A DNA stretch of 64,000 nucleotides from Sporodiniella umbellata (lineage: Eukaryota; Mucoromycota; Mucoromycetes; Mucorales; Rhizopodaceae): contig JAIXMR010000014.1 in the NCBI GenBank assembly GCA_025677835.1, forward strand, positions 1 to 64,000. The letters run 5' to 3'. Made by a program: the position numbers and the translations under genes. This document shows, in pieces, positions 21,585 to 33,115 of this stretch (position 1 is the stretch's first letter; each line of letters starts with the position of its first letter). Below the pieces are notes generated by a model, which was not told the DNA's origin, searched no databases, and was given only the letters and a program-made list of their open reading frames with translations.

Positions 21585-23003
21585 ATGAAACAGTTGACAA
21601 AGCGTATCAAAGTGACAATAGCCTGTTTGTATTGTAGAAAAAGAAAGCTTAAATGCGACGGTTTAAGACCTTGTTTGAGATGCCGGCCCGCACAGGTGGA
21701 ATGTTTATATGTCGGCTCTGATAAGAAAAGAGGGCCTGCAAAGTTTTGTCATGAAATTATTGATAATCGTACAAAACGTATCGAGCTCTTGTTTAAGCCA
21801 AAGCCCTATTTTTCAGGTGAGTTCTCTTGTCCAAAATTATGCAATGGGTTTATTAAACACTTTTTTTTGATAAGAATCCAAATTTCAAGAAATACCTGTT
21901 AATGTACTCTATTGCTTAATAGCTGAAAAAATCAAAGATAAAAAATCAAACGTACTGATAAGATCCGTTTTTCGCTATATATATATATATATATAGGGCA
22001 GTCTGGATGTTTCAAACTTGCTTTTATCCAATACAAACTGGATGTCAGAAACCTGGTCTCTCTATTTCTTTACTTATTTCAATTCGCTATTCCCATTGAT
22101 CTCTTCAAGGTCATTAGGGATTTCTAACTTACTCGACCTGGCTATAACCGCTCTTGATGCTTTATATAGTTCTTCTACCTATCATCACTTTTTGTTTGAA
22201 CAGGCAGAAAGACAACTTGAACAAGCCAAAATCCAATCAGAAACAATACAGGTCTGTATTTTTGGATGGCATCTCTAGGGTAATTTGGCTATTGATCCTA
22301 TCCCCTTCTCCTTGTTTTTTTTTTTTTTTTTTTTTTTTTTTAGGCTTTAGTGATTTTGTGTTGGTATTGTCATTTGGTAGGAGATGCTAAAAAGTGTGGT
22401 ACATTTCGGCGTCAAGTGGCCCAATCCCTAAGTTGACTAGATCAAAAAGCCAATGATATAGACAACCAATGTCGTATCTATTGAGTTGTATGGGTGTTAG
22501 ATGAATGGATCGCTTCTTGTACGTTGGGTGAGCGAGTGATTCCTTATTACGATTATCCATGGCCTCTCTTTTCAGAACGTTTTTGCGCCTCGATCCGGTT
22601 GTCGATGTTACTTAAAGAGCCCAACGAGGCTCGACTCACCAACTGGTTACTCTCTTTACCTCCTATGCTAGACTATACACAGACCTCATGTGTTATGGCC
22701 AAACTCTTTCGTCTGTTATACTATACGACCCAAATGATACTCATTCAGCGTCATCCCCATCCCACGAGCCACAGCACCTGCATTACAGCCGCAAACACCA
22801 TTCTTCGTTTGACTCGACAGATTATTGAACAAGAAGGCCATTCGTTCCTTTACAACCTGTTCTTTCTCTCATTGACCTTTGCTACTTCTTTTGTCTATCT
22901 TGATTCTCATTTGAACCTGACCTGACTTTTGAAGCAAGTGAACTGTACTTTACTTTCACAAGATGAATTGGATCCCCTTTTAGAAGCTTATTTTGATTAC
23001 TAA
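21585..23003 (+). pseudogene. Zn2Cys6 transcription factor broken by three in-frame TGA codons
   Basis: Four exons (21585-21816, 21875-21951, 21997-22251, 22344-23003) join in phase. Exon 1 encodes a Zn(II)2Cys6 binuclear cluster (CLYCRKRKLKCDGLRPC, then CRPAQVEC) with the canonical six cysteines and basic flanks. Exon 3 starts the fungal-TF middle homology region (NWMSETWSLYFFTYFNSLFP). The last exon reads WYCHLVGDAKKCGTFRR and later VVWVLDEWIASC. Three TGA stops interrupt this exon in one frame: 22434-22436, 22482-22484 and 22923-22925. The same frame then continues with protein-like sequence to a TAA at 23001. No TAA or TAG interrupts it. Each TGA could be a former CGA (Arg), as expected from deamination of methylated CpG. 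TGA is a true stop in this genome, since other genes here end on it. The DNA-binding half could still be made as a truncated protein. Confidence 0.75.
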
Positions 23004-23046
23004 AAAAAAGAAAATGGCTTATTTTTCTTTTCTATTTAATATTTAT

Positions 23047-25150
23047 TTATTGAAGTTGTAGAAAGGCCAGATCATCGACTGGGTCTTGTTTTGGATCATC
23101 ACCTTCTTCTTCATCTGAAGGTACCCAGAGATTCATACGATGATGTCCTCTGGAATCCCTGCGAGAAGAATGCTGTGATGAGGGTACAATTGTTTTTTGT
23201 CTTCGACTGGGGGGTCGTTTGGATTCGGCTTGGTAGATTAAGGGAGGTGTCCATTTGATCATCTGTTGACCAAAGGCTCCGTGATGCTCACGGCTAAAAG
23301 GTCGATGATGATGAGGATGGGTATGGGAGACAGAGAGTGTATTGACTGTTTCGTGTTTGTAGACATCGTCAATCGACATTCGCTTCTTTTTCTTTTCTTG
23401 CGCAGGCGTATCCAGCCGTTGCTTCTGATGAGACGCATAGAGGTATTTGTTATGGAGTGGTACGTCTGTGACCGGATGAACTTTTTGATGGGAGCTATAG
23501 ATCGGCCGGGTCTCTGCGATCCAACTGTCGGGCGAAGAAGGTGGCTCGAGATCGTGAACAAAGCGGTCGACATGGGTCGTAATAGAGCCAGATCGACTGG
23601 CCAGCCGTGGGGAATGGTCTTGGTTACCCCAGGGGTCGCTATTCCAAGGGTCGTCGGCCCACTCAGGGCAGATAGGGTGGGGCGAAGTGGGTATAGGCAG
23701 CAGATCGAGGGGTGTGATGATAGATGCATGCGATTTGCTCGAATAGAGCTCCCGGTCGAGCGGCAGGTTGGCAGTCGATTCAGGAGGTGTGATGGGCTCA
23801 AAGTTCATACGGATGACGTTATGCACTGGCTCGCTGGTCTCCAAGAAGAATGGGTGTTCCAATGCTTTATCTGCAGTCCATCGATAACTAGGATTGAATA
23901 GCAAAAATTGCCGAAGCAGGTCCAACATACAATCAGAAGCACCGGGTATCACTGTCTCTAATGGTTTGGGTTGACTCTATCACCAACAATATATATGCAT
24001 AGATGCGCTTTAGACCTTTTTTTTTGCTCTTTTTATGTTTCTTTTCTAACACTATTTACATTCGGAAACTGGAAGCCAATCTTGTAAGCCAACTTAACGC
24101 CCTCTTTCCATTCGCCCCCTCCATCCAATACAGACAAGGTCGAATTCGTCACAATGGTCTCCACAGGCTCTACCGGCTTTTTCTTCCTAGCAAATCCTGG
24201 ACTCGGCCTTTTTTCCACTGTCCTCGTATTCTTCTTTTGGGTTGGCATCATTCTATTTCCAGGACTGCCCAAAATCTCACAAATCAGTCGAATCTGATCC
24301 ACTTCTGAATCTCCTGGGAACAAAGGTTCCAACGTAATCAGTTCTGCAAAAATAGTGCCTATTGCCCAGAGATCTACTGCTGAAGAATATTCAGTAGACC
24401 GAAGTAATACTTCTGGTGCTCTATACCTATAAAAATAAATTCAATAAGTTAATATCATACCTATCAAAAAAAAAAAGGACTACCATCGAGTACTGACGTA
24501 TTCTGTATAAGGCGGTCGGCTTTTTGTTTCTCGAGCAAGCCCAAAATCAGCTAGCTTGATAATCGGCTTTCCAGTGGTATAGTCTATCAATAGGTTTTCA
24601 GGTTTCATATCTCGATGAAATACGTTGTGTAGGTGAACATGCGAAAGAGCGGATAAAACCTGGTGTCTGTTTTATGATAAAGGTCAATAGGGAGTGGTGA
24701 GTATAGCTCTCTTACAGAATGCTTTGAAGCTCACAATGACTGAGCGGTAAATGCTGTTGTTTTCTCTCTCTCATCAGTTGATATAGATTCCCGCCATTCA
24801 TAAACTCCATGATGAATGAAAGGTCTCCATTGTTGGAGAGACAGCTGTCATACATTTGAACAATGTTTATGTGAGATGGCATCAGGTGTAATAGCTTTGG
24901 TTCAAACTGATCTTCGCAATCGTTTATATTGGCATATTTTTTCTTCATAACCTTGACAGCCACCTAAGGTAGTTTTTTTTTTTTGGGTCTTTTCAGCATA
25001 AAAACATATACATAAAACTGGATATATCTTTTCTCTTATTACAATTTTTTGACTAATTTTATGTCTGCCTTTGTGGACAGTGCCAAAAGAGCCGTCACCA
25101 ATCTGTTCAATAACATCATACACTTCATCTACTGTAGCCAAACGAGTCAT
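23047..25150 (-). CDS. RCK/MAK-family serine/threonine protein kinase
   Basis: Five exons (25150-25043, 24963-24716, 24666-24484, 24426-24060, 23976-23047) encode 611 aa, with all junctions in phase. The kinase domain starts near residue 10: [12 protein letters not shown] (Gly loop), [10 protein letters not shown] (ATP-binding Lys40), HRDMKPEN (136-143), ADFGLARE (158-165), and a TEY activation loop followed by [12 protein letters not shown]. This TxY-RWYRAPE pattern is that of CMGC kinases of the RCK group (MAK, ICK; fungal Ime2/Mak-like), which act in meiosis or in ciliary and growth control. [20 protein letters not shown] and the C-lobe up to about residue 340 fit as well. An insert ([17 protein letters not shown]) lies between helices after LGSP. 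The C-terminal tail of about 270 residues is Pro/Ser/His-rich and disordered. It ends 43 bases from the end of the Zn2Cys6 gene, tail to tail. Confidence 0.93.
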
Positions 25151-25739
25151 AATTTTTTTCTTATATTCAAAAAAAAAAAAAGAAAAAGAAAAGAAAAGAG
25201 AAAGAAAAAGAAAACAGAGATAAACGGAGCGGAAAATAAAAAAGGAAAGTAAACTGTAAGCAAAAAAAAAAAAAAAAGTCAGGCTATTCTTTTATTCTTT
25301 TTCGTATTAAAGTTGGGACTTTATTTACGACGAGTTTAAATTCTAAAAGGGGGTAGCTGTGTGCTTTACTGACAAAAGTTTGGGTGATCTCTCTTTTTTG
25401 TGTACAAACGTTTTATTTCTGGCACCGCTAATGCAGCGAATACCTTTTTGGGTTTTTATACAGTCATTTCAGTAAGTAAAGTCGCTGAACTTGAAGTCGT
25501 GCAAAAGAAAAAAAAGAATTGTGTTCAATAATGATGTCTGCTATTCCAGTAATGAAGTCGTGCGTTTATTTAGGTGTCGCTCAGTGATTGTCCAATAAAA
25601 CTACGGGCATTAAAACATTGTAAAAAAAGGAGCTTACGATTTTTTATATTCATCTTACCCTCTTTCTATTTGCGATTTGCTTTGCAGATACTAAAGGTGA
25701 GTGTATCCTTTTTTTTTTTTTGTGAAAATGGACAAGGAC
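25151..25739. other. Intergenic, promoter side of the kinase gene
   Basis: The stretch starts with a strongly purine-rich run (A/G, 25169-25280) directly upstream of the kinase start and then becomes mixed AT-rich DNA. No coding frame is supported. Confidence 0.45.
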
Positions 25740-25985
25740 ATCTAGAGATACCGTATTCTTGGGAATGAGCATAGCAGTTTCTTATAAATTAAGTTGATGA
25801 GAATCCTTCTACCGTTGTCAATGAAGTGGAGGGAAGTTTGAAGTAAAGCTATGAGGATCTCAAGGTTTCTCGCAGCACTGTTTGTAGCTTCATAACAACT
25901 CAGTATAATCCATCTTTTAAGAAAGTATAGTTTCATCCAGTGGAAAGGAACAGTAAGGAAAAAAATCAACTAAGCGACCTGGATT
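25740..25985 (+). mobile_element. Tc1/mariner transposase fragment (N-terminal helix-turn-helix part)
   Basis: One plus frame reads VDENPSTVVNEVEGSLK, stop, SYEDLKVSRSTVCSFITTQY, then FKKV, stop, FHPVERNS. This is the second helix-turn-helix and linker of Mucorales-type Tc1/mariner transposases (pattern VDENP, L-V-S-STV, FKK, R-N). The preceding piece (EHSSFL...) sits in a different frame, showing an indel. Two stops and a frameshift make it inactive. No catalytic domain or terminal repeats were found nearby. Confidence 0.65.
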
Positions 25986-26299
25986 TCAGAACAAATTGTG
26001 TTTTTTTTTGACAAAAAAATAAAGAGTGGGTTAATAAAATTGTCATTGTTGAGAAAAAAGAGTCAAACAAATTGGTATTCAAATACCAAATGTAAAAAGT
26101 AGTAAGTTTATGATGCTTAGCTTATTAAACTTCATCATACAGTAGCTAACCAGCTTTCTGTACAGCGTAATAATTTCAAAAATCAGGGATCTAGAATAGT
26201 TTTACTACAAGTAACAACACCCCAATTAGCTCATCATCGAAGGGTAATGACAACAAAGGAAGCTATTCCAAACCTGTATATCAGGCTATTCTTTTAATA

Positions 26300-26560
26300 T
26301 ATAATTTCTTCGTGTAGTGCTTGATTTGGTTGAAGACGGGGATAAAAGTAAAAGAACGCCCAAAAAAAAAAAAAATACCGTCAAGGAACAACGTCTTTTG
26401 CTTATTGGGGATTACCATACGTTTCTGAGTGTCTTTGTAAGACAAGTACAGCACTTGACGATAAAACAGACTTGAGAAAGCTTGGCAGAGTATATAGATC
26501 TTTTATACAACATAAAAGCATTAGGAAACAACAGAAAAGCAGCATGTTATATTCTGTTTT
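26300..26560 (+). mobile_element. Possible second, older transposase fragment
   Basis: One frame reads VLDLVEDGDKSKRTPK, then VKEQRLLLIGDYHTFLSVFV and, after a stop, ESLAEYIDLL. The order and spacing resemble the N-terminal DNA-binding part of Tc1/mariner transposases. The match is weak and heavily eroded, and is proposed mainly because a clearer relic lies 0.4 kb upstream in the same orientation. Confidence 0.35.
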
Positions 26561-27319
26561 TATCTCATAAAAGATGTGCATAGCAGTTGACGCACATTGT
26601 GAACATAAATACTTTGCGTTCTAAAACTAGCATTAAAAAAATAGCTTCAAGCTTTAAAACGTTAGCTGATGTGTTTTCTTTTGTCGTAAATAAAGTTCTA
26701 TCCTAACGAATTCTGGAGCACAAACCATGTCCAAGGTAGGTGTCTGGAGGTATCTATCTTGAAGCTCTAGTAATGTTTTCGTAATCGACATGGGCATAAA
26801 TCTTGCAATTGTACCTGCCAGGTTGAAAAGCGGTAGCAGAGGCTTACAAAAGAAACTGTGTTAGAACCACTTGGAGAGTACATATTTTAGTCTGTTCTTA
26901 GTTGCTCTATTCGTTTAAAAAGTTACTGGTTATGGCCATCCTGCCTGTTTAAAAGATTGTTTTGCATAGCGCCTTCAGAAAAGACCACTGGGATCTTTAA
27001 TATCATAGGCTAGCTTTAGTGACCTAAAAACAAAAACAGATGAGTAAAACATATTTAAGAGCTCGATAGTCTGTTTGACGTCAAAGCGCTATTTACCAGA
27101 CGCTTATTGCGTTCAAAGTTTTCGGGGTTTTAGTTTTTAAAAAGTTGGACCATTTTCAAACTTTGGCTGTCTCTATAAATTTCCTTTACTTAAACCGGCT
27201 ATTTGCAATCAACACAGATAAGATAAAACAAAATAAAAAACCCGACATGTTAAAGGGTGATTGTGTGTATTGTCTACAATCGATAAAAATCCTAGATGGA
27301 TTAGGATCTGTTTGGCTGC

Positions 27320-27352
<33 letters not shown>

Positions 27353-27695
27353 CGTTTTTCGGTCTCATTTCTTTATCAAACGGAGAAAGTCTGACATTCA
27401 ATATTATATAATGTATTTTAAAAGCAGTGGCCCTATACTGTTGTAAAGGAAACACACACACATACACACACACGCATATACATTCTCGTTTCACATAGCC
27501 ATTGTAAAAAAAGTGTTATTATATATATATATATATATATATATACAGTGTAATGACAGAGCAGCTTTGACATAAAGACATATTCTCTAATATTTTGTTA
27601 GCCCAAAATGTTTATTTCTGTTGACGAGCTGTTGTTTTATACAATAAAAGTAAAAAAAAAAAAATAGGTGTTGGTGCATTTGATGCGAGGGCTCT
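26561..27695. other. Intergenic, AT-rich with microsatellites
   Basis: No supported coding frame. It contains a T run (27326-27352), a CA-rich run (27452-27480) and an (AT)n tract (27519-27545). It forms the 3' flank of the ZIP4-like gene. Confidence 0.5.
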
Positions 27696-30600
27696 TCATA
27701 AATAAGAAGTGAACACACGATAAGCATCTTTCATCTGATTCGCAAATATAAATATAGGCGGAAGGTATATAGTTTGTGTGTGAAATTCATTTACCTTCTT
27801 TTCTAATTCAGATTTTTTTTCTGGCACCTTATAATGTTTTAACAATTCAAATGAAACATCGCACCAACTGTCTCCTTTAGGCTTTTGATGACTATTGAAT
27901 TAAAAGCTTGTATGTGTATACATAAACCGGCTAATATGTTTTTGAATGTTACTTGGAATAGTAAGTAATGCCCTCATTCCAGGCAATCACCATAATATAG
28001 TAAAGCTCGTTTTGTGGATAATCAGACTAAAAAACAAGTCAAAAGAGCTGTTCCCCTTGTTCTGTTGTTTTTTTCATGTATATATGGTCTAGAGGTGCTT
28101 TTGTTACGTATACTTTACTTTTTGATAAAGTCTCAAGCTCAAAAAGTCCTTTAAACACTTCAACGTTTCTTCTTTACTCCATAAATTGCCAGTCGTTATT
28201 ATTACTCGCATCCATTTGGCATATACATTAATCTCTTGCCTAGAAAAACAGTTTGACTTTTGAAAACGCTGGTTTTTTGTTTACAATAAATCGAGTGTTT
28301 TGTTAAGCGCCTTTTTACAATTTTTTTCTACCTGAAGAAATCGAAATGCCACTGGTCAAAATAAGTAGATCAAAGTAGATTAAAGGCAGTAAGTTTAAAA
28401 CCTTTTTTCTTTACTCACTTTGATATGTGCATTTCTGGCTCTGTAGCACAATACCTGTTTTCAAGTGTTAATGTTTATTTTTGGCTGGCCTTACTTTTTT
28501 CTTTAACAAAATAATACTGGGCTTTACTTATCATACGATCCAAAAGAGCAAAATTGCACTCAGTTTGACATAAATCCTTTCAAAAATTAGAGTTTCTTTT
28601 GATTTACTTTGCTTTACCTCAAAGATATTTAAAGCTAGCTCAAATTGATTGTTGGTGACATAAAATTCAATTTGGAATAAATTGACTAATAAGATGAGAG
28701 CGCGAGGAAGGTTTGCTTGGTTTTCTTTCAGGAAAGTTAGCTCTTTTTCTAAAGAATTCATATCCAGTGACTAAAAAAAAGAGGGTTAGGTTTTTTTGGT
28801 TGCTTTTTTATATATAAAATTTACGTTCGTTTCATGGAAAGGTAGAAAGTGGCAGCATATACAAATAAAGGTCCATACAAGCTTTGTTTCCAATGTTTTG
28901 TTGCTTGTAAACAAAAAGTGATACTACAAAAACAGGTGCCAATTGCGTCAATGGAGATACATAATTACACATGAGTTTTTATGTATTACCTGTCTCAAGA
29001 TGTGAAACATACGTGTTCCTTCATCTTGTTTCCCAACACTTAGACAATATAACCCTAGATTCCATAAGGTACTTGATATCCAACATGTATGGTTGGTCAA
29101 AATGTCAGTGAGCTTTGTCTTTTTTATCAACACTTTTTGATTTTCCATAAAACGACAAACTAGTATACTGCCGTTTTAATACTTTGTTGCGCTTACACAC
29201 AAGTTTGTGTGTACGCATATATATAAACAGTTACCATGTTCGATGTATCCAGAAATTGACTCAAAATCCAAGTACCTACAAGTACAATTAGAAAAAAAAA
29301 AACAGGGTCTGTTGTGTGTTTTTTACTTGATTTTCAGAGTGCCGTCATTCACAACTTCCTCATAGATAGTTGTCTTGACTTGTATAATGCACCTAAAGCC
29401 ACTTATTGAATTTCTTTCCAAATCTTCTTTCTAACTTACCTCAAGACAGAAATCAGATGTATTACAAATAAACAATTTGATTCTATTGTTTTCGTTTTTT
29501 GGTTTTTCTGTTGGTTTAGGATATGACCTAAAATAGAAAAGATAATAGAATGATGTATTCCGTACTTTCATTTGTAAAGTAGGTATTTTTAGTTGTTTCC
29601 GCTGACCTTTCACTCTACCCTCTTTTTTTTTGGCTTCTTACTTGAAAAACAGAAGTTAGAATTGTATCAAACATAGCCAGCTCAAAGCCTTTGGAGCAAA
29701 CTAGTCGATCAATCCAAACGATAACTATTCTATAGTCAGCTACAATCAAAGTCTGAAAAAGCTATTTCTTACCAAGCTCCGGTTTTTCTCTCTTTTGTAT
29801 ACTCCACACAACTAACAAAAGAATATCTTGAGAATACTCGTTTGTGCTGTTAACAGTTTTTTCCAAATAGTCTATAGCTAAGCTGAACTCTTGGCAGTAT
29901 CCATAGCATGAGGCTATTTTTCTTTTTGTATATATATAAGCGTTGCTACACATTACTTTTGAACCCTCTAAAAATTGTGAAGATATACATACCTGTAAAG
30001 TAAATCTAGATTATCTCGGTCTTCAAGTTGAAGACTAGAAGTGTTTAAATACCAGAGTAAAGCCTGTTCATATTCATCCCTCTAAATAATTCAAAGTGGT
30101 CAGAAAAAAAGCCACACTATACAATGTAATAAACAAACGCTGTAAAAAAAGTCTCCATTTTTCCATAGCATCTGTTAAAAAATGGATGAGTAAAGATTCC
30201 CTCCTATTTTAGTGGAGCTTAACTAATTGTATACAGGAAATATCAACTGGATCTATATCACATGCTGCTAAATAGAGATCTATAATATGGTGTTTAAAGA
30301 TAAGTACACGCTCTTTTTTTAGAAGAAAAAAAATCAAAGCGTATCTGTTTATTTACCGTCAATTGAAGTCTTCAGCGCTTCATCGCAGCCCTGTATATTT
30401 TCTTCCAGAGAGAGCTCACATAGTATGTGAAACTTAAATATATAGAGCAAGCCTATGGTTTCTGGTTTTTTTTCACGGCGCACAAATAGATCAAGACCGT
30501 CCATTGTATCTTTCAAGCTTTTTTTTTTTTAAAAAAAAAAACAATACTATTTAAAATATTTGTATGTATCTTACCACACATATACTGCTATTTTGTGCGC

Positions 30601-32268
30601 TATCTGACCCAGGCTGTTAATAAAGTTAATAAAAGCTATTCTTTTTACTAAAAATAGATCCTTGTCACTTACATTGCTAGCTGTAGATCATCAGTAGTAG
30701 TGACTGTCTCAACTGCTTCGAAATATACTTGTATAGAAATTTGTATGTTTATAAAAGTTCTTGCTCTTCTTTTTGTTGTTAAAACAAATACCTGTTTGAA
30801 GCGTTACGGGTTCAACAGAAAAATACTTTGATAGCAAAGAAATTTTTGCAAGATAATATTTGAATTGGAATATATAGTCTTTCATTTTAGCAAGAAGACT
30901 CATTATAACCTCTAAAACTTCTTCTTCGACATCAAACGTGTCTTTTTGACATGCTTTAGCTATTTTGTAATATCAAAAATACTGATGTTTTAGAGCCTAG
31001 GTGTTTTTGCATTTAATGAATACAATTACTTATTAAATCTAAAAAGCTCATCTAATCTAAGAAGTTAAAACAAAACATTTAATTTTTTTCAAAAAAAAAA
31101 AAAGAAAGTTTACTCCAAGATAACGAGGAACACTGCTGTAACAAAACATGTTTGATTTAGCTATCCAGCGTAAAATATGACAGGAAGTTTTTGTCTTGAG
31201 CGCCAGGACTTGAAAACCAATTATCAATGACAGGTGATAAGCATAGGTAGTCTACCTTAAGTGTTACAATAATATACTATAAGCGAAAAACTTTACATAT
31301 TCATGTCTACTGTCAGGGTCCAAATTTTCGGATAATTCTTTTATACACATCATTTAGTTTTGTCGAACGCTGGTATTCACTTACTATTTATTAGGGAGAG
31401 CTTCTCTCCTGCTTTAAACCAAGACTCTATTCGTATAGCCTGAAAAATATAGAGAAAAGATTTGACATAAAAGCAAGAACTGTCTTACATATTCCGATTG
31501 GTAAAGATAGCTTCTCAGTAAAAACTTGAGTTGATCGGAGGACAGCGACTCATTTTCGCTTTTTTCAGAACACAACTGTCTTATCAGTTAGCATATGTTT
31601 TTCTGATTTTGTTTTTGTATCAAAAAGTCTTACTGCTTCTGCTTCTTTAAAGATTTTTTCTGTGTATGTTGTTTGATCGTAATCTGCATAGTTGTACAAG
31701 ACTAAGCAAAGCGACAACAACAAAAAAAAGGCATGTCTTAACATGAATATGTATTACCTAAACACGACTTTAAAGTAGACGACGTAATATTCATATACTG
31801 CCAAAAGTTATCCAACTTCCATTTGCCTGTATTGAGATAGATTGTACAGAAGACTATGTGCCTTACTGGGCATCCATTGTGGTTTTTAGTTTAGTGATAT
31901 ACTCATTTATTAAATTGTAAATTTTACGCATAGCTATAATATCTGTATCGGCTGGATTGTTTGTAGATGGTATTTGATTCCATAAATCTATAGCTATAGT
32001 AAATTATGTGATATATTTGTTAGTCCCGAGCTATGAAGCATATTGAGGATCCATACCATGATACAGCAAATCACGATCTTGGTGTTGAGACAAAAGATCC
32101 AGTCTCTCCCAAACTCTTTTGATAAACGGTCGGCTCTCTTGAAGCCCAGAGTCCAAAGACAAAACAATCTCACCAATCAAGACTTTTTTTTTTAAAAAAA
32201 AAGAAAGGTCTAAAGTCTGTCCTTTTTTTTATTTTTCTTTCTTTACTGTTCAGTTCATGAGGTGTCAT
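27696..32268 (-). CDS. ZIP4: SPO22/ZIP4/TEX11-like meiotic TPR protein (many small exons)
   Basis: A long minus-strand gene with well over fifteen exons, mostly 20-130 bases. The first exon is 22 bases (32268-32247, MTPHELN). Exon 2 (32182-32057) reads IGEIVLSLDSGLQESRPF, and exon 3 (31993-31867) AIDLWNQIPSTNN. Interior exons read STLWNLGLYCLSVGKQDEGT (near 29040) and QEINVYAKWMRVIITTGNLW (28250-28120). The end reads SDYPQNELYYIMVIAWNEGI (near 28000), then DSWCDVSFELLKHYKV (27891-27795) and MKDAYRVFTSYL (27734-27696, stop TGA). The YP-E-AWN-G, WC-L-L and final helix pattern matches the C-terminus of the SPO22/ZIP4/TEX11 family. These TPR proteins promote crossover formation and chromosome synapsis in meiosis. 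Most exons join in phase. The junction after 31867 does not keep phase in my model, and some interior exons remain undefined. Confidence 0.75.
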
Positions 32269-32409
32269 TTAAAGATGTAGTCAGGAAGAAACCCCGCTCT
32301 TCTCCCCTTTTTATTTTTTTTTAAACTCCCAAGCCACTAGGGCCCCCTTCCTCTGTGCTTTATTTAATTTTTTTTTTTTTTCTCTTAAAGACATAAACCA
32401 GGGTTTGCA
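32269..32409. promoter_or_regulatory. Short divergent promoter between ZIP4-like and uL11m genes
   Basis: Only 141 bases separate the two start codons, which face away from each other. The segment is A/T-rich with poly(T) stretches and a GC-richer patch around 32325-32355. Both genes must use it as their 5' region, although one is expected to be meiosis-specific and the other constitutive. No specific factor site is claimed. Confidence 0.5.
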
Positions 32410-32853
32410 ATGTCCAAAAAAACACAAGCAGCAGAAGTGATTGTCAAATTACTCATTGGAGCTGGTAAAGCTTCACCCAGTCCACCTGTCGGTCCAGCAT
32501 TAGGTGCCCGTGGTGTGAAGTCTATGGATTTTTGTAAACAATTCAACGATAAAACAAAACACATTGTCACCGAAACACCTGTGCCTACTGTCATCACGAT
32601 CAAACCCGACCGCACTTTCACCTTTGCTCTCAAGTCGCCTCCCACCACATTTCTTTTGAAGAGAGCTGCAGGCATCAAGAAAGGAGCCCAGACTACCGGT
32701 ACTGAGATTGTTGGCAAAGTATCTTTGAAACACATCTATGAAATCGCCAAAATAAAACAACAGGACAGCAATTTGAAGCACTTAAGTTTAGAAAGCATCT
32801 CAAGCAGTATTATTGGTGTAGCTAAAAGCGTTGGCATTCAAGTTGTTCATTAG
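32410..32853 (+). CDS. MRPL11: Mitochondrial large-subunit ribosomal protein uL11m
   Basis: An intronless 147 aa frame. The N-terminal domain reads [20 protein letters not shown] and [15 protein letters not shown]; the C-terminal RNA-binding domain reads [30 protein letters not shown] and [14 protein letters not shown]. This is the bacterial/mitochondrial type of L11, not the cytosolic eukaryotic one. uL11 forms the base of the L7/L12 stalk at the GTPase centre. There is no long presequence; the N-terminus ([15 protein letters not shown]) probably contains the import signal. The absence of introns contrasts with the other genes of the window. Confidence 0.95.
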   Translation: MSKKTQAAEVIVKLLIGAGKASPSPPVGPALGARGVKSMDFCKQFNDKTKHIVTETPVPTVITIKPDRTFTFALKSPPTTFLLKRAAGIKKGAQTTGTEIVGKVSLKHIYEIAKIKQQDSNLKHLSLESISSSIIGVAKSVGIQVVH

Positions 32854-33115
32854 AAAGAGAAAAGAAAGCAGAATTCTTTAATATTTGTATCATAAACACA
32901 TAAACATAAAAACAGAAAAAAGATTCTTCAATCCCACATATGCTTTGTATTCAATTGGTTGTATTTTGATGCGCTGTTCGTTGATGTTTGTCTAATTGTC
33001 TCAACCAAACGATGTGCTCCCAAGTGACGCTGGCGGATCTTGAAAGCAATTTGTAACAGGTTTTTTTTTGTTTTTTAATTTTCTTTTTACTATTTTTCAT
33101 TGTCTGCCCTTTTCA

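Noticed and set aside
23266..23901. Plus-strand frame of 211 codons opposite the kinase tail
   Set aside because: Antisense shadow of the Pro/Ser/His-rich tail of the minus-strand kinase.
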